A stretch of DNA of 64,000 bases, taken from assembly GCF_029051725.1 (NCBI RefSeq), contig NZ_JAACFU010000004.1:434001-498000 (forward strand). Direction: 5' to 3'. The stretch is from Bradyrhizobium sp. CSS354 (GTDB lineage: Bacteria; Pseudomonadota; Alphaproteobacteria; Rhizobiales; Xanthobacteraceae). This document shows positions 53,506-63,126 of this stretch, in pieces. Within the stretch, counting starts at the first letter, position 1, and each line of letters opens with the position of its first letter. Under the pieces are notes generated by a model, which worked only from the letters and a program-made list of their open reading frames with translations, did not search any database and was not told where the DNA came from. A program made the translations under genes and the position numbers.

Positions 53506-56472
53506 TCAGCCCTGATCAATCATCGTGGCGGTGATGTTCACGGCCGCTCGCTGGGGTACCGGGAGACTGAGCGCCTCGCGGACCGCGTCAACCGCCGGCT
53601 CGCCTGCTTCGGTGAATCGAGCCATCCGCGGGGCCGTCCCGGGGCCGACCGCCACCACGTGGTCCCCGGCCAAGAAGCCATGGGTCATGTGGAAACCAAG
53701 CGCGCGATAGACCTCGAACTGCTCCTCCGAGAAGAACTGATCGCCGGTGGTCTCGTGCGGGAACGTGTCGTTACGCCGCGCGTAGTCGCGGATGTAGTCG
53801 TTCTCGTCGTTGGAGAGCGAGGACTTAATGTAGACGAGATAGCCCCTGTCATCGCCACCATAGTCGATGGTGCCGATCGCCACATGAACGTGCTCGCCGG
53901 CCTCGTCCGGCGTCTCAGGAGAGGTTCGTGTGGACTTCTTGTCGGCGTTCGCCGCCATGATGGCGCGCGTGCGGTCGCGGATCGGCGTCCATGGCAAATC
54001 GATCCGGACGCCGAGATCGATGCGGGCGTAGCGCTGGAGCTTCATCAGCGAGGAGAAATTCATCGCCGCGTCGGCTTCCGCGTCGACCACAACGATCACC
54101 TTGCAGCGCCGGCGCAGCAGCTCGTAGACGCCGAGGTTTTCGATGTGGCCGCCGTCGGTGAGGTAGACGCCGTCGCTATTCTCGTAGAGACGGCCCGAGA
54201 TTTCCGACCACAGGAAGAGCGGCGTGGAGCGGCGCTGCGGCCGGACAGTGGCCTCGACATAGCGCGGATTGCTCAGCCAGTAGCCCAGCCGCACGTTCAA
54301 CAGCGCGAGCGTCGGCGTCAGCGCCCTGATCGAGTTCGAGCCCATGTTCGACGACGCCGCCGCCCCCGAGATCGACATTGCGGTGGCGAGGTCGAGGCTT
54401 TGCTCAAGATGCTCGACCGCCGGGGTCTTGGCGTAGCGCGTCGCCTCGCTGCCGACATAGAGCGGCGAGAACACAAAGAAGTCGGCATTGCGGCCGCGCC
54501 GGTTGGCGAAGTCCGACCCCTGGATGTTGAGCGCCGTGTTGATGAGATGATAGGGCGCCCCCAGCTTCCGCGCGGCAGGCCGGTCCCCCGTCGCGACCTG
54601 GTCACTCGGGGCCGCATAGAGCTCGCTCAACCTCATGCGATCGAGCGGCTTGAAATCGCGTCCCTGATCGAGGCTGGCCTCGGCGCGCGCGATATTGCCG
54701 TCTGCCGACCGGCCCGGATCGAACAGGAAAGCCTTGCTCAGCCGGTCGCGGTAAAGCCGGTGGAGCGAATTCGCGTTGGGCGTCAGCGACCATGAGATCG
54801 CAAACAGCAGCAGGCCGACGAGCGTATACAGGATCACCACGGGCAGGCTGTGCGCATAGCCGGAGCCTCTATCCAACCAGTCGAATTGTCGTGCGATATT
54901 GCTCGCGCCAGACCTGAGCCAGGCCGGAACGTGGGATACGGGCGTCAGCCAGTCCGTGGTCGCGGTGGTTGCGGCGGCCGTTGGCGTGATCTCGGCCGAG
55001 AAGGTGCCGGCGCTCGCGTCGAACTCGATCTTGCCCGACAGATTGCCCGACGCGGGCACGGTTGATTTGTTGGCCGCTAGGCAACCCTTCTGCGCCATGG
55101 CGGTCAGAGGCGCCTGGCATTTTTCGATCGGATCGTTGGCGATGCCCCAATAAGACAAGTAGAGAAAGGCGACCCAGATGATCAGTGGCAGCGCCAATCC
55201 GGCGGTCCACAACGCGACCTTGGCAATGATCGCGAGCATCATCGAGCCCCATTGCGAGGATACGCTGTCTCCCTTCAGGAATTCGGCGAATTGCTGCCTG
55301 AAAGCAGTAACGAAAACACCGATTGGCGCAGCAATTGCAGCCAGCGACTGAATCCAGGTGACCGCGACGCCGCGGACCGGCCCGCCGATCGCGTTGCTGT
55401 CGGCGACATCGAACATCTGCGACAGCATGAAGGGCTGGAATTCGAAGAACGCAATCGCGGCAAGCAGGACCAAGAAAGTCGCGCCGGCGGTCGGCCAATG
55501 CGAGCGGAACTCCTGACGCTTTTCGGGACTTGCAAATGACTGCTTGAGCGCCCAGCCGAAGAACAGGGCGACGCCGATGATCGCCGTTGCCAGCGTCAGC
55601 GCGAAATGCGCGATCTGAAGGACGCGCGCGAAGTCGCATGCGATGCCGAGCAGGAACGCGATGGCCGCAGCATAGGTCAGGAAGATGGTCGGGCCGATGC
55701 CCCGCTCCGTGCGCGAGCTCAGATAAGCGATCCCGCCGCAAGCAAGCAGCGCCAGCGCGACGATCGCCCCGATCGCAGTGAACCCGAAGCGGTCCGCGAT
55801 CCAGCCGAAATGATGCAGCTCACACTGCGGCAAAGCGCCTTCGGCGATATCGACGCCGAAGAAATTTGCGACCGTGAGGCAGCTCCGCAGCGGCGTCGAC
55901 CAGATCGTGACAGCTGCGAGCAGCAGCACGACGGGCAGGGTCAATCCGATATTGGCGATCAGGCCCCGCGCCACGATTGCAATCCCGGTCAAGAGATCGC
56001 GGAAGCCGGCCGGGATCAGATAGTTGGAATAATTCCTGATATGTCCGACCGATGGCGTATCGCTGATCTCGCTGGCGGTCGCAGCTCTCCCGGCGGACCG
56101 CTGGCCGAACACAAACCGCCCTGTCACCGTCATGGTCGTGCTGAGCGAGGTGCCGATGTAGCCGCCGCCCGACACGGTGGACAGATAATCGATCCGTCCG
56201 ATCAAATCGTGGTGGTTCAGCGCCTGGAGCACGCCGAGGCACATGGCCGAGGAGCGGATGCCGCCGCCGGAGAGCGCGAGCCCGACCACGTCGAGCATCT
56301 GGCACGCCTCTGTGCCCTCTGGATCGACTTGCCGCGCCTCTTCGCGGCGCGTGTTGATCGCCTCGATCTCGTCGCGGACGATCTGCTGGTGCTTCTCGCA
56401 CCAGGGCGTTTCTTCTTCGAAGGCAGCGGCGTTCCGCGCGCCAGGTAGGGGGACCTGTCCTTGATCGGGCAT
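53506..56472 (-). CDS. Multi-pass membrane patatin/cPLA2-like phospholipase-type protein
   Basis: The 988-aa product (ATG 56472 after GGAGG; TTG 56511 less likely) starts with a patatin-type core: ALSGGGIR (69-73 oxyanion region) and T-V-S-G-G (Ser101, nucleophile position). About 670 residues later comes Y-L-T-D-G-G-H-I-E-N-L-G-V-Y-E-L (Asp773 of the Ser-Asp dyad), closer to cPLA2 than to ExoU/patatin. Between them lie about eight or nine membrane spans (roughly residues 155-480 and 555-580), an arrangement very unusual for this fold. A hydrolase acting on membrane lipids is inferred; no gene nearby clarifies the role. Confidence 0.82.
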   Translation of the reverse strand: MPDQGQVPLPGARNAAAFEEETPWCEKHQQIVRDEIEAINTRREEARQVDPEGTEACQMLDVVGLALSGGGIRSSAMCLGVLQALNHHDLIGRIDYLSTVSGGGYIGTSLSTTMTVTGRFVFGQRSAGRAATASEISDTPSVGHIRNYSNYLIPAGFRDLLTGIAIVARGLIANIGLTLPVVLLLAAVTIWSTPLRSCLTVANFFGVDIAEGALPQCELHHFGWIADRFGFTAIGAIVALALLACGGIAYLSSRTERGIGPTIFLTYAAAIAFLLGIACDFARVLQIAHFALTLATAIIGVALFFGWALKQSFASPEKRQEFRSHWPTAGATFLVLLAAIAFFEFQPFMLSQMFDVADSNAIGGPVRGVAVTWIQSLAAIAAPIGVFVTAFRQQFAEFLKGDSVSSQWGSMMLAIIAKVALWTAGLALPLIIWVAFLYLSYWGIANDPIEKCQAPLTAMAQKGCLAANKSTVPASGNLSGKIEFDASAGTFSAEITPTAAATTATTDWLTPVSHVPAWLRSGASNIARQFDWLDRGSGYAHSLPVVILYTLVGLLLFAISWSLTPNANSLHRLYRDRLSKAFLFDPGRSADGNIARAEASLDQGRDFKPLDRMRLSELYAAPSDQVATGDRPAARKLGAPYHLINTALNIQGSDFANRRGRNADFFVFSPLYVGSEATRYAKTPAVEHLEQSLDLATAMSISGAAASSNMGSNSIRALTPTLALLNVRLGYWLSNPRYVEATVRPQRRSTPLFLWSEISGRLYENSDGVYLTDGGHIENLGVYELLRRRCKVIVVVDAEADAAMNFSSLMKLQRYARIDLGVRIDLPWTPIRDRTRAIMAANADKKSTRTSPETPDEAGEHVHVAIGTIDYGGDDRGYLVYIKSSLSNDENDYIRDYARRNDTFPHETTGDQFFSEEQFEVYRALGFHMTHGFLAGDHVVAVGPGTAPRMARFTEAGEPAVDAVREALSLPVPQRAAVNITATMIDQG

Positions 56473-56668
56473 GCGAGCCTCCCGAGCGGCAAGAGGGTGA
56501 TCTGCAATCAATAATTGTAAAAATAAAGCGGGTATCTACGGGGTTAGTCTCGCCTCGGGCTCGGACGTTCAAAACCCCCTACCAGGATCTCGAGGCCGTC
56601 TCGAACGTCGCGGCGAAATGCGCTGGCTGAAAATATGGCGCCGCCGCCGGCGCCTGCTCGTTCGAGAC

Positions 56669-56689
56669 CGGTCCGCCGGGGGCGGACCG
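56669..56689. other. GC-rich hairpin between M3 peptidase and phospholipase-like genes
   Basis: A 9-bp stem (CGGTCCGCC with complement) around GGG, in the 276-bp gap. It lacks a T-run but could end the M3 peptidase transcript. The rest of the gap is GC-rich low-complexity sequence with no gene. Confidence 0.45.
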
Positions 56690-56748
56690 CTCGCGGAGCC
56701 GGCCGGCTCGTCCCGTGCCGCTCCGGTAATAGCCGGCTCGTGCCTGCC

Positions 56749-58716
56749 TCAGCCCATCGCTTCCAGCTCGTCGATCATTCCGGCGATGACGCTCAGGCCG
56801 CCGTCCCAGAACTTTGGATCCTTGGCATCGAGCCCGAACGGCCGCAGCAGTTCGGAATAATGCTTGGTGCCGCCGGCGGCGAGCATGTCGAGATAGCGCT
56901 CGGCAAAGCCTTCGGCCGCGTTCTCGTAGACGGCGTAGAGCGAGTTCACGAGACAATCGCCGAACGCATAGGCGTAGACGTAGAACGGCGAATGGATGAA
57001 GTGGGGGATGTACATCCAGTAGTTCTCGTAGCCCGCTTTGATCTCGATTGCCGGACCAAGGCTCTCGCCCTGCACCGAGAGCCAGATCTCGCCGAGCCGC
57101 GTCGCGGTGAGTTCGCCGTTCTTGCGTTCCGTGTGGACCGCGCGCTCGAAGGAATAGAACGCGATCTGCCGCACCACGGTGTTGATCATGTCCTCGACCT
57201 TGCCGGCGAGCAGCGCCTGGCGCTGCTTTGCGCTCTTGGTCTGCGCCAGCAGCCGCCGGAAGGTCAGCATCTCGCCGAACACGCTCGCGGTCTCCGCCAG
57301 GGTCAGCGGCGTCGGCGCCATCAACGCGCCGTTCCCGGCCGCCAGCACCTGGTGCACGCCGTGGCCGAGCTCGTGGGCGAGCGTCATCACGTCGCGCGGC
57401 TTGCCCTGGTAGTTCATCAGCACGTAGGGGTGCGCGGACGGCGTGGTCGGATGCGAGAAGGCACCCGGCGCCTTGCCCGGGCGCACCGGTGCGTCGATCC
57501 AGCGGTCGGTGAAGAAGCGCTCGGCGATGTCAGCCATCTTTGGCGAGAAGCCGCGATAGGCGGTGAGCACCATGCTTCGCGCATCGGGCCAGCCGATCAC
57601 GTCGGTCGCCGCAAAAGGCAGCGGCGCGTTGCGGTCCCAATAGGCCAGGCGCTTCCTGCCGAACCAGCGCGCCTTCAGCGCGTAGTAGCGATGCGACAAT
57701 TTTGGATAGGCCGCGCGGACCGAGGCGACCAGCGCATCCACTACCTCGCGCTCGACGCGGTTGTTCAAATGCCGGGAATCCGCGACGTCCTTGAAGCCGC
57801 GCCAGCTGTCGGAGATGTCCTTGTCCTTGGCCAGGGTGTTGGTGATCAGCGCAAAGGTGCGCTCATTGGCCTTGAAGGTCTTTGCGAGCGCCTCTGCCGC
57901 GGCCTTGCGCTTGGCGCCGTCGCGGTCCTGTAGAAGATTGAGCGTCGGCTCGATCGCGAGCTCCTTGGGCCCGACCTTGAAACGTAGGCTCGAGATGGTC
58001 TGGTCGAACAACCGGTTGAAGGCTGAATAGCCGGTCTGCGACTTCTCCAGGAAGAGCTGCTCGAGCTTGTCGTCGAGCTGGTACGGCTTCTCCTTGCGAA
58101 GATCCTCGATCCAGGGACGGTAGTGCGCAAGCTCGCTGGCCTGCATCGCGCGGTTCAAAATATCGTCATCGACTCGATTGAGCTCGAGCGCGAAGAACAG
58201 CAGATGCGTCGATGCCGCCGTCAGGCGCTCGGAAACGTCGCCGTAAAACTTTGAAATCTTGGGATCCACGCTGTCGCCGGCATGAACGAGGCCGGCGTAC
58301 GAGCCGAGCCGGCCGGCGAGGTCGTCGACCGCCTCATAGCGTCGCACGGCTTCAGCGAGCCATTTTCCGCCATCTTCCTTTGCTGTTCCTGTGGCGAGCT
58401 TGCCCTTGTAGTCCGTCTCGAACGCGACGCAATCGGCATCCATCTTTGCGAGATCGCGCGCCACTTCCGGCGCATCGATCCCGGAATAGAGGTCGGCGAG
58501 GTTCCACTCCGGAAGCTTGCCGGTCTTGCTCGCAGGCTTGGCAGGCGAAGACTTGGCGCGAGAAGACTTGGCGAGTGAAGGCTTGGTGGGTGAACGCTTG
58601 GTGGGTGAACGCTTGGAGGGTTTTGCCTTGGCTGCGGATGTCTTGGTGTTCGGCTTGCGAAGAGCGGGCTTGCTGATGGCGGACTTCTTAACTGCAGACT
58701 TGGAGCGCGAATTCAT
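56749..58716 (-). CDS. M3-family oligoendopeptidase (PepF-like) with basic tandem-repeat tail
   Basis: The 655-aa product has about 65 N-terminal residues of Lys/Ser/Pro-rich repeats (SPTKRSPTKPSLAKSS...) followed by an M3 peptidase of about 590 aa. The zinc site is intact: H448-E-L-G-H452 and a downstream E in ETASVFGEM. It cleaves short peptides in the cytosol. The tail is not a signal peptide (no hydrophobic run), and resembles histone-H1-like sequence. Family members normally start near WNLADLYSGI, so the tail is an addition. Confidence 0.88.
   Translation of the reverse strand: MNSRSKSAVKKSAISKPALRKPNTKTSAAKAKPSKRSPTKRSPTKPSLAKSSRAKSSPAKPASKTGKLPEWNLADLYSGIDAPEVARDLAKMDADCVAFETDYKGKLATGTAKEDGGKWLAEAVRRYEAVDDLAGRLGSYAGLVHAGDSVDPKISKFYGDVSERLTAASTHLLFFALELNRVDDDILNRAMQASELAHYRPWIEDLRKEKPYQLDDKLEQLFLEKSQTGYSAFNRLFDQTISSLRFKVGPKELAIEPTLNLLQDRDGAKRKAAAEALAKTFKANERTFALITNTLAKDKDISDSWRGFKDVADSRHLNNRVEREVVDALVASVRAAYPKLSHRYYALKARWFGRKRLAYWDRNAPLPFAATDVIGWPDARSMVLTAYRGFSPKMADIAERFFTDRWIDAPVRPGKAPGAFSHPTTPSAHPYVLMNYQGKPRDVMTLAHELGHGVHQVLAAGNGALMAPTPLTLAETASVFGEMLTFRRLLAQTKSAKQRQALLAGKVEDMINTVVRQIAFYSFERAVHTERKNGELTATRLGEIWLSVQGESLGPAIEIKAGYENYWMYIPHFIHSPFYVYAYAFGDCLVNSLYAVYENAAEGFAERYLDMLAAGGTKHYSELLRPFGLDAKDPKFWDGGLSVIAGMIDELEAMG
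58548..58622 (-). repeat. Five 15-bp tandem units in the M3 peptidase tail
   Basis: Units with the core AA(G/C)(A/G)CTTGG recur every 15 bp at 58548, 58563, 58578, 58593 and 58608, coding 5-residue K-x-S-x-x repeats such as KRSPT. The frame is preserved. Confidence 0.75.
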
Positions 58717-58843
58717 TGTGTGGGAAACCTGTGTTCAACAATCGCGACGGCGGGCGGGGGCATCAGGGTTTAACAGTGCGTTAATCGGCTTCGGCCAGAG
58801 TGCCCCGATTCGATACAGATAGTAGTAGCGTGCGGGGAACACC

Positions 58844-60337
58844 ATGGCTGCCAGTATTTTGATCGCCGACGACGACGCTGTAGCCCGCCGGCTGGTCGAA
58901 AACATGGTGCAGAAATGCGGCTATGAGACGATCGTGGTGGACTCCGGCGACGCGGCGATCGCCGCCCTCACCGCCCCTGACGCGGCCATCGACGGCGTCA
59001 TCCTCGATCTCGTGATGCCCGGCCTCGACGGCATGGGCGTGCTGGCGAAAATCCGCGAAGCGGGCCGCAGCATCCCGGTCATCGTGCAGACGGCCCATGG
59101 CGGCATCGACAATGTTATCTCGGCGATGCGCGCGGGCGCGGCCGATTTCGTGGTCAAGCCGGTCGGCCTCGAGCGGCTCCAGGTCTCTCTTCGCAACGCG
59201 CTCAATTCGTCCGCGCTCAAGGGCGAATTGCAGCGCATCCGTCACAGCCGCGAGGGTCGGCTGACCTTCTCCGATATCATCACCCGCGCCGAGGCGATGG
59301 CGGGCGTGATGCGCGCGGCGCAGAAAGCAACAAACTCCTCGATCCCCGTGCTGATCGAGGGCGAGTCCGGCGTCGGCAAGGAGATGTTCGCGCGTGCCAT
59401 TCATGGCAGCGGCGAGCGCAAGGCAAAGCCGTTCGTCGCGGTCAATTGCGGCGCGATCCCCGACAACCTCGTCGAGTCCATCCTGTTCGGTCACGAGAAG
59501 GGTGCCTTCACCGGCGCTACCGAACGCCACACCGGTAAGTTCGTCGAAGCCCATGGCGGCACGCTGTTCCTGGACGAGGTCAGCGAGCTGCCGCTGAGCG
59601 CGCAGGTCAAGCTGCTTCGCGCGCTTCAGGAAGGCGCGGTCGAGGCGGTCGGCGGCCGCAAACCCGTGAAGGTCGACGTCCGCATCATCTCGGCGACCAA
59701 CCGCAGGCTGCTCGAGCGGGTCAAGCAGGGCCACTTCCGGGAAGATTTGTTCTATCGGCTGCACGTGCTGCCGCTGACGATCCCATCGCTGCGCGCCCGG
59801 CGCGAGGACATTCCACATCTGCTCAGGCATTTCCTGGCCCGCTTTGCCGCCGAGGAGAACCGCCCCATCACCGGCATCAGCGGCGAGGCTGTTGCGCATC
59901 TCGCCCAGCTCGATTGGCCCGGCAACATCCGCCAGCTCGAAAACGCGGTCTACCGCGCCGTGGTGATGAGCGACGGCGACCAGCTTGGCCTTGACGACTT
60001 CCCCCTGATCGCCTCGCAGCCGCACCCGGGAACAGACATTCCGACCGCGCCGCTGATGCTGGAGCCGATCGCGGCCCCCTCTGTCGTATCGGGTAATGAA
60101 ATACCGATCGCGCCGTTGCCCCAAGCTGGTGCTCTCTCCATGCTGACCGCGACCGGCGACGTCCGACCGCTGGAGGAGATCGAAAACGAGATCATCCGTT
60201 TCGCGATCTCGCATTACCGCGGGCAGATGTCCGAGGTCGCCCGCCGCCTCAAAATCGGCCGCTCCACCCTCTACCGCAAACTCGATGAAGCCGGGGTTCC
60301 CGGCCATGGCGGCAAAAGCGGTGAGGAGACGCACTGA
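58844..60337 (+). CDS. Sigma-54-dependent response regulator (NtrC-type)
   Basis: A 497-aa protein with a receiver (Asp55 phospho-acceptor; DDD at 9-11; Lys in VVKP), an AAA+ sigma-54 activator domain (Walker [15 protein letters not shown] at 220-225, ATNR sensor) and a C-terminal Fis-type HTH ([23 protein letters not shown]). It activates sigma-54 promoters after phosphorylation. No sensor kinase gene adjoins it, so the partner is unknown. The upstream promoter gap is only 127 bp, divergent from the M3 peptidase. Confidence 0.92.
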   Translation: MAASILIADDDAVARRLVENMVQKCGYETIVVDSGDAAIAALTAPDAAIDGVILDLVMPGLDGMGVLAKIREAGRSIPVIVQTAHGGIDNVISAMRAGAADFVVKPVGLERLQVSLRNALNSSALKGELQRIRHSREGRLTFSDIITRAEAMAGVMRAAQKATNSSIPVLIEGESGVGKEMFARAIHGSGERKAKPFVAVNCGAIPDNLVESILFGHEKGAFTGATERHTGKFVEAHGGTLFLDEVSELPLSAQVKLLRALQEGAVEAVGGRKPVKVDVRIISATNRRLLERVKQGHFREDLFYRLHVLPLTIPSLRARREDIPHLLRHFLARFAAEENRPITGISGEAVAHLAQLDWPGNIRQLENAVYRAVVMSDGDQLGLDDFPLIASQPHPGTDIPTAPLMLEPIAAPSVVSGNEIPIAPLPQAGALSMLTATGDVRPLEEIENEIIRFAISHYRGQMSEVARRLKIGRSTLYRKLDEAGVPGHGGKSGEETH

Positions 60338-60684
60338 GCCTGACGCGAACAGAGGTTCGTCCGGGCGGTGCGATACGACTGTAAGCCGTTCGCATGACGA
60401 CGGAATTCGACTGCGATTTGAACCGTGACATGTAAGTGACAGACACAGGGGAAAGCGCGTGGCAGAAGCGCACAATCCGTTGCCAAGAGGCCTCCTTGAA
60501 GTCAGTTTGTCGTGAGTTGTCCCGGGTAGCGCTGGCCGCGAAATCGGGGCCTGTATATCGTCTGCGTAGGAATCGTTGCGTGCAGGCGTGCAACTTTCGA
60601 GAGGCCGGCGCGGTTTAGCCGAAGCTCAATAGGCGATAACGAAGCTGTTCCATGGGGGACAGTTCACCCGAGGGGTGCGACACA
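60338..60684 (+). other. 347-bp intergenic region before the L,D-transpeptidase gene
   Basis: I see no gene on either strand here. It contains an imperfect inverted pair GTTGC...GCAAC (60575-60594) about 90-110 bp before the transpeptidase start and presumably its promoter. I recognise no terminator for the regulator gene. Confidence 0.5.
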
Positions 60685-62838
60685 ATGCGTGACTGTTTGA
60701 ATCACCGTGCAGGCTTTGACCGTGTCTTGATGACGGTCGCGGCGACCTTCCTCACGGTATCGGCCAGCTCGGCCCTGGCGCAGGATCAGGCGCGCAGCAG
60801 CGCTGCCGAGCTTGCGATCGAAGCCGCGATCCCGCGCCCCGAACCCGCAAACGTCCCGCCCCCGACCGCATCCGATATCAAGCTCGACACCACCGCCACG
60901 GTTCAGGACTCGGCAAAGGAGCCGGTCAAGGAACCCGCGAATGCGGAAGCCGCTCCCGCGCCAAACAAGGTCGAGACCAAGCCTTCCGACGTCGCCACCA
61001 CGCCCGCCGCCGAGGCGCCGAAGAGCGAGACGGCGAAGACCGAACCTGCCAAGGCCGACACGCCGGCCGCGCCCGCCACCGCTGCTGCTCCGGCCTCGGA
61101 GCCGGTGAAGGCCGCGAGCAACGTTCCCGCGGCCGACCAGCCGGTCGCCGACAAGCTCAAGGACATCGTCGGCGCCAAGACTGCGCGCTATTTCGACCGC
61201 AAGAACGAGCGCGCGGCGATCGAGAAGTTTTACGGCGCACGCGATTTCGCACCAGTTTGGACCCAAGGCGGCAGCCTGACCGCTGCGGCCAAGGGCGTGA
61301 TCACCCGGCTCAAGGATGCAGCCTCCGACGGTCTCAATCCCGCCGATTACCCGCTGCCGGACTTCGCCGCCGCCACGACGCCCGATGCGCTCGCCGATGC
61401 CGAGCTCAAGCTCACCGCCAGCATGTTCGACTATGCGCGCCAGGCCCAGAGCGGCCGCATGCACTGGTCGCAGGTCAGCGGCGACATCCTCTATCCCGAG
61501 CATCCGGTCGATCCGAGCGAGGTGCTCGCCAAGATCACGACCGCGGCGGACGCCTCCGCGGCGCTCGACAGCTACAATCCGCCGCACAAGCTCTATAAGG
61601 AGCTGAAGGCGAAGCTCGCGGAGCTCCGCGGCCAGGGCAACGGCCCGATGATCGAGATCGCCGATGGTCCGACGCTGAAATACACCCCGGCTGGCAAGAA
61701 GCAGGCTGAAATCGTCGTTGAAGATCCGCGCGTGCCGCAGCTGCGCGCGAAGCTCGGCATCGCCGAGAACGCCAGCGACACCCGCTATGACGCGGCGGTC
61801 GCCGAAGCCGTGCGCAAATTCCAGAACAGCGCCGAGCTCAAGGCGACCGGCATCCTCGACGACAAGACGGTCAAGGCGATCAACACCCCGAAGCGCGACA
61901 AGCAGATCGACGTGGTGCTGGTGAACATGGAGCGCTGGCGCTGGCTGCCGCGCGACCTGGGCGTGCCCGCGCTCGGCGATGCCTACGTCATCCTCAACAT
62001 TCCCGACTACACGCTGAAGGTGATGCAGCGCGGCCAGCAGGTCTGGACCACCCGCGTCGTCACCGGCAAGCCCGGCACGCATGCGACCCCGCTGCTCACC
62101 GAAACGATGAAGTACATCACGGTCAATCCGACCTGGAACGTGCCGCCGTCGATCGTCTACAACGAATATCTGCCGGCGCTTCAGCAGGACCCGACCGTGC
62201 TCCAGCGCATGGGGCTCAAGCTCGAACAGAACCGCGACGGCTCGGTGCACATCTCGCAGCCGCCCGGTGAAGCCAATGCGCTCGGCCGCATCCGCTTCAA
62301 TTTCCCGAACAAGTTCCTGGTCTATCAGCACGACACGCCGGACAAGAACCTGTTCGCCCGGGACGAACGCGCCTTTAGCCACGGCTGCATGCGCGTACAG
62401 AACCCGGATCAGTACGCCTCGGTCCTGCTCAACATCGCGCTGCCGAACGAGAAGTACACGCCGGAGCGCGTGCGCAGCATGTACGGCAAGAGCGAGATCG
62501 ACCTGAAATTCCCGACCCCGATCCCGGTCAACATCACCTATCAGACCGCGTTCGTGGATGATGGCGGCAAGCTGCAATTCCGCAAGGACGTCTATGGCCG
62601 CGACGCGACCATGATCAACATCCTGAAGAACGGCCGCGGCAGGGATCTCGAGAACGTCGTGGCGCACTCCCAGCCGAGCTATTCACGCCCGGCAACGACG
62701 CTGCCGAACGGCGTGTTGGCGGCTAACAATGGCGGCTCGTCCGGCCCGAATTTCTTCGAGCGGCTGTTCGGCGCCCCGACCCCGCCGCCGGCTCCGGTCG
62801 GCCGCCGTCCCCAGCAGCAGCGGGTGTTCACCCGCTGA
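60685..62838 (+). CDS. L,D-transpeptidase (YcbB-like murein cross-linking enzyme)
   Basis: The 717-aa product (ATG 60685; an upstream ATG at 60652 adds 11 residues) has a signal-like N-terminus (about 10-34), a long Pro/Ala/Lys/Glu-rich spacer (about 45-155), a peptidoglycan-binding-like region, and a YkuD domain with the catalytic S-H-G-C-M-R-V (Cys568). The spacer is low-complexity, as in cell-wall-anchored enzymes. It would form 3-3 cross-links in peptidoglycan. The C-terminal part is again Pro/Gln-rich (PPPAPVGRRPQQQ). A 13-bp hairpin follows. Confidence 0.88.
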   Translation: MRDCLNHRAGFDRVLMTVAATFLTVSASSALAQDQARSSAAELAIEAAIPRPEPANVPPPTASDIKLDTTATVQDSAKEPVKEPANAEAAPAPNKVETKPSDVATTPAAEAPKSETAKTEPAKADTPAAPATAAAPASEPVKAASNVPAADQPVADKLKDIVGAKTARYFDRKNERAAIEKFYGARDFAPVWTQGGSLTAAAKGVITRLKDAASDGLNPADYPLPDFAAATTPDALADAELKLTASMFDYARQAQSGRMHWSQVSGDILYPEHPVDPSEVLAKITTAADASAALDSYNPPHKLYKELKAKLAELRGQGNGPMIEIADGPTLKYTPAGKKQAEIVVEDPRVPQLRAKLGIAENASDTRYDAAVAEAVRKFQNSAELKATGILDDKTVKAINTPKRDKQIDVVLVNMERWRWLPRDLGVPALGDAYVILNIPDYTLKVMQRGQQVWTTRVVTGKPGTHATPLLTETMKYITVNPTWNVPPSIVYNEYLPALQQDPTVLQRMGLKLEQNRDGSVHISQPPGEANALGRIRFNFPNKFLVYQHDTPDKNLFARDERAFSHGCMRVQNPDQYASVLLNIALPNEKYTPERVRSMYGKSEIDLKFPTPIPVNITYQTAFVDDGGKLQFRKDVYGRDATMINILKNGRGRDLENVVAHSQPSYSRPATTLPNGVLAANNGGSSGPNFFERLFGAPTPPPAPVGRRPQQQRVFTR

Positions 62839-62886
62839 GCTAGGCCCGCCCCGGCGCCTAATTTCCTGAAATTCGGCAATAAAATC

Positions 62887-62915
62887 AGCGACCTCATCCT
62901 CTGGATGGGGTCGCT
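62887..62915 (+). terminator. Hairpin after the L,D-transpeptidase gene
   Basis: AGCGACCTCATCC pairs with GGATGGGGTCGCT over 13 positions (one T-G wobble) with loop TCT. There is no long T-run. It probably ends the transcript 49 bp after the stop; the remaining 211 bp before the next gene hold its promoter. Confidence 0.5.
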
Positions 62916-63126
62916 TAACGTTAACCATTCTCCACCTGACCTCGGGCAGCGGGCGTTTTTTCGCCACACTCACCCGGTTAGGTTCGCAATCTGACTTGGT
63001 TTGGGGGCGGGAAGGTCAACCTCGAATTAACCTTCTCGCTTTAACAAAGCGTTCATCCTCTTTCGCGCGCTTAGGGGTTAGCGGGAGAGTCCATTTTGAA
63101 CGCTCGTCGACTGGGTGGGCTCTAAC

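Noticed and set aside
56579..56956. A 125-codon minus-strand frame at the end of the M3 peptidase gene
   Set aside because: It overlaps the peptidase in another frame and is Arg-rich without motifs.
58781..62667. Long antisense frames over the sigma-54 regulator and the L,D-transpeptidase
   Set aside because: The sense frames have clear GAFTGA and SHGCMRV motifs; the antisense products show only low-complexity Asp/Arg/Gly sequence.
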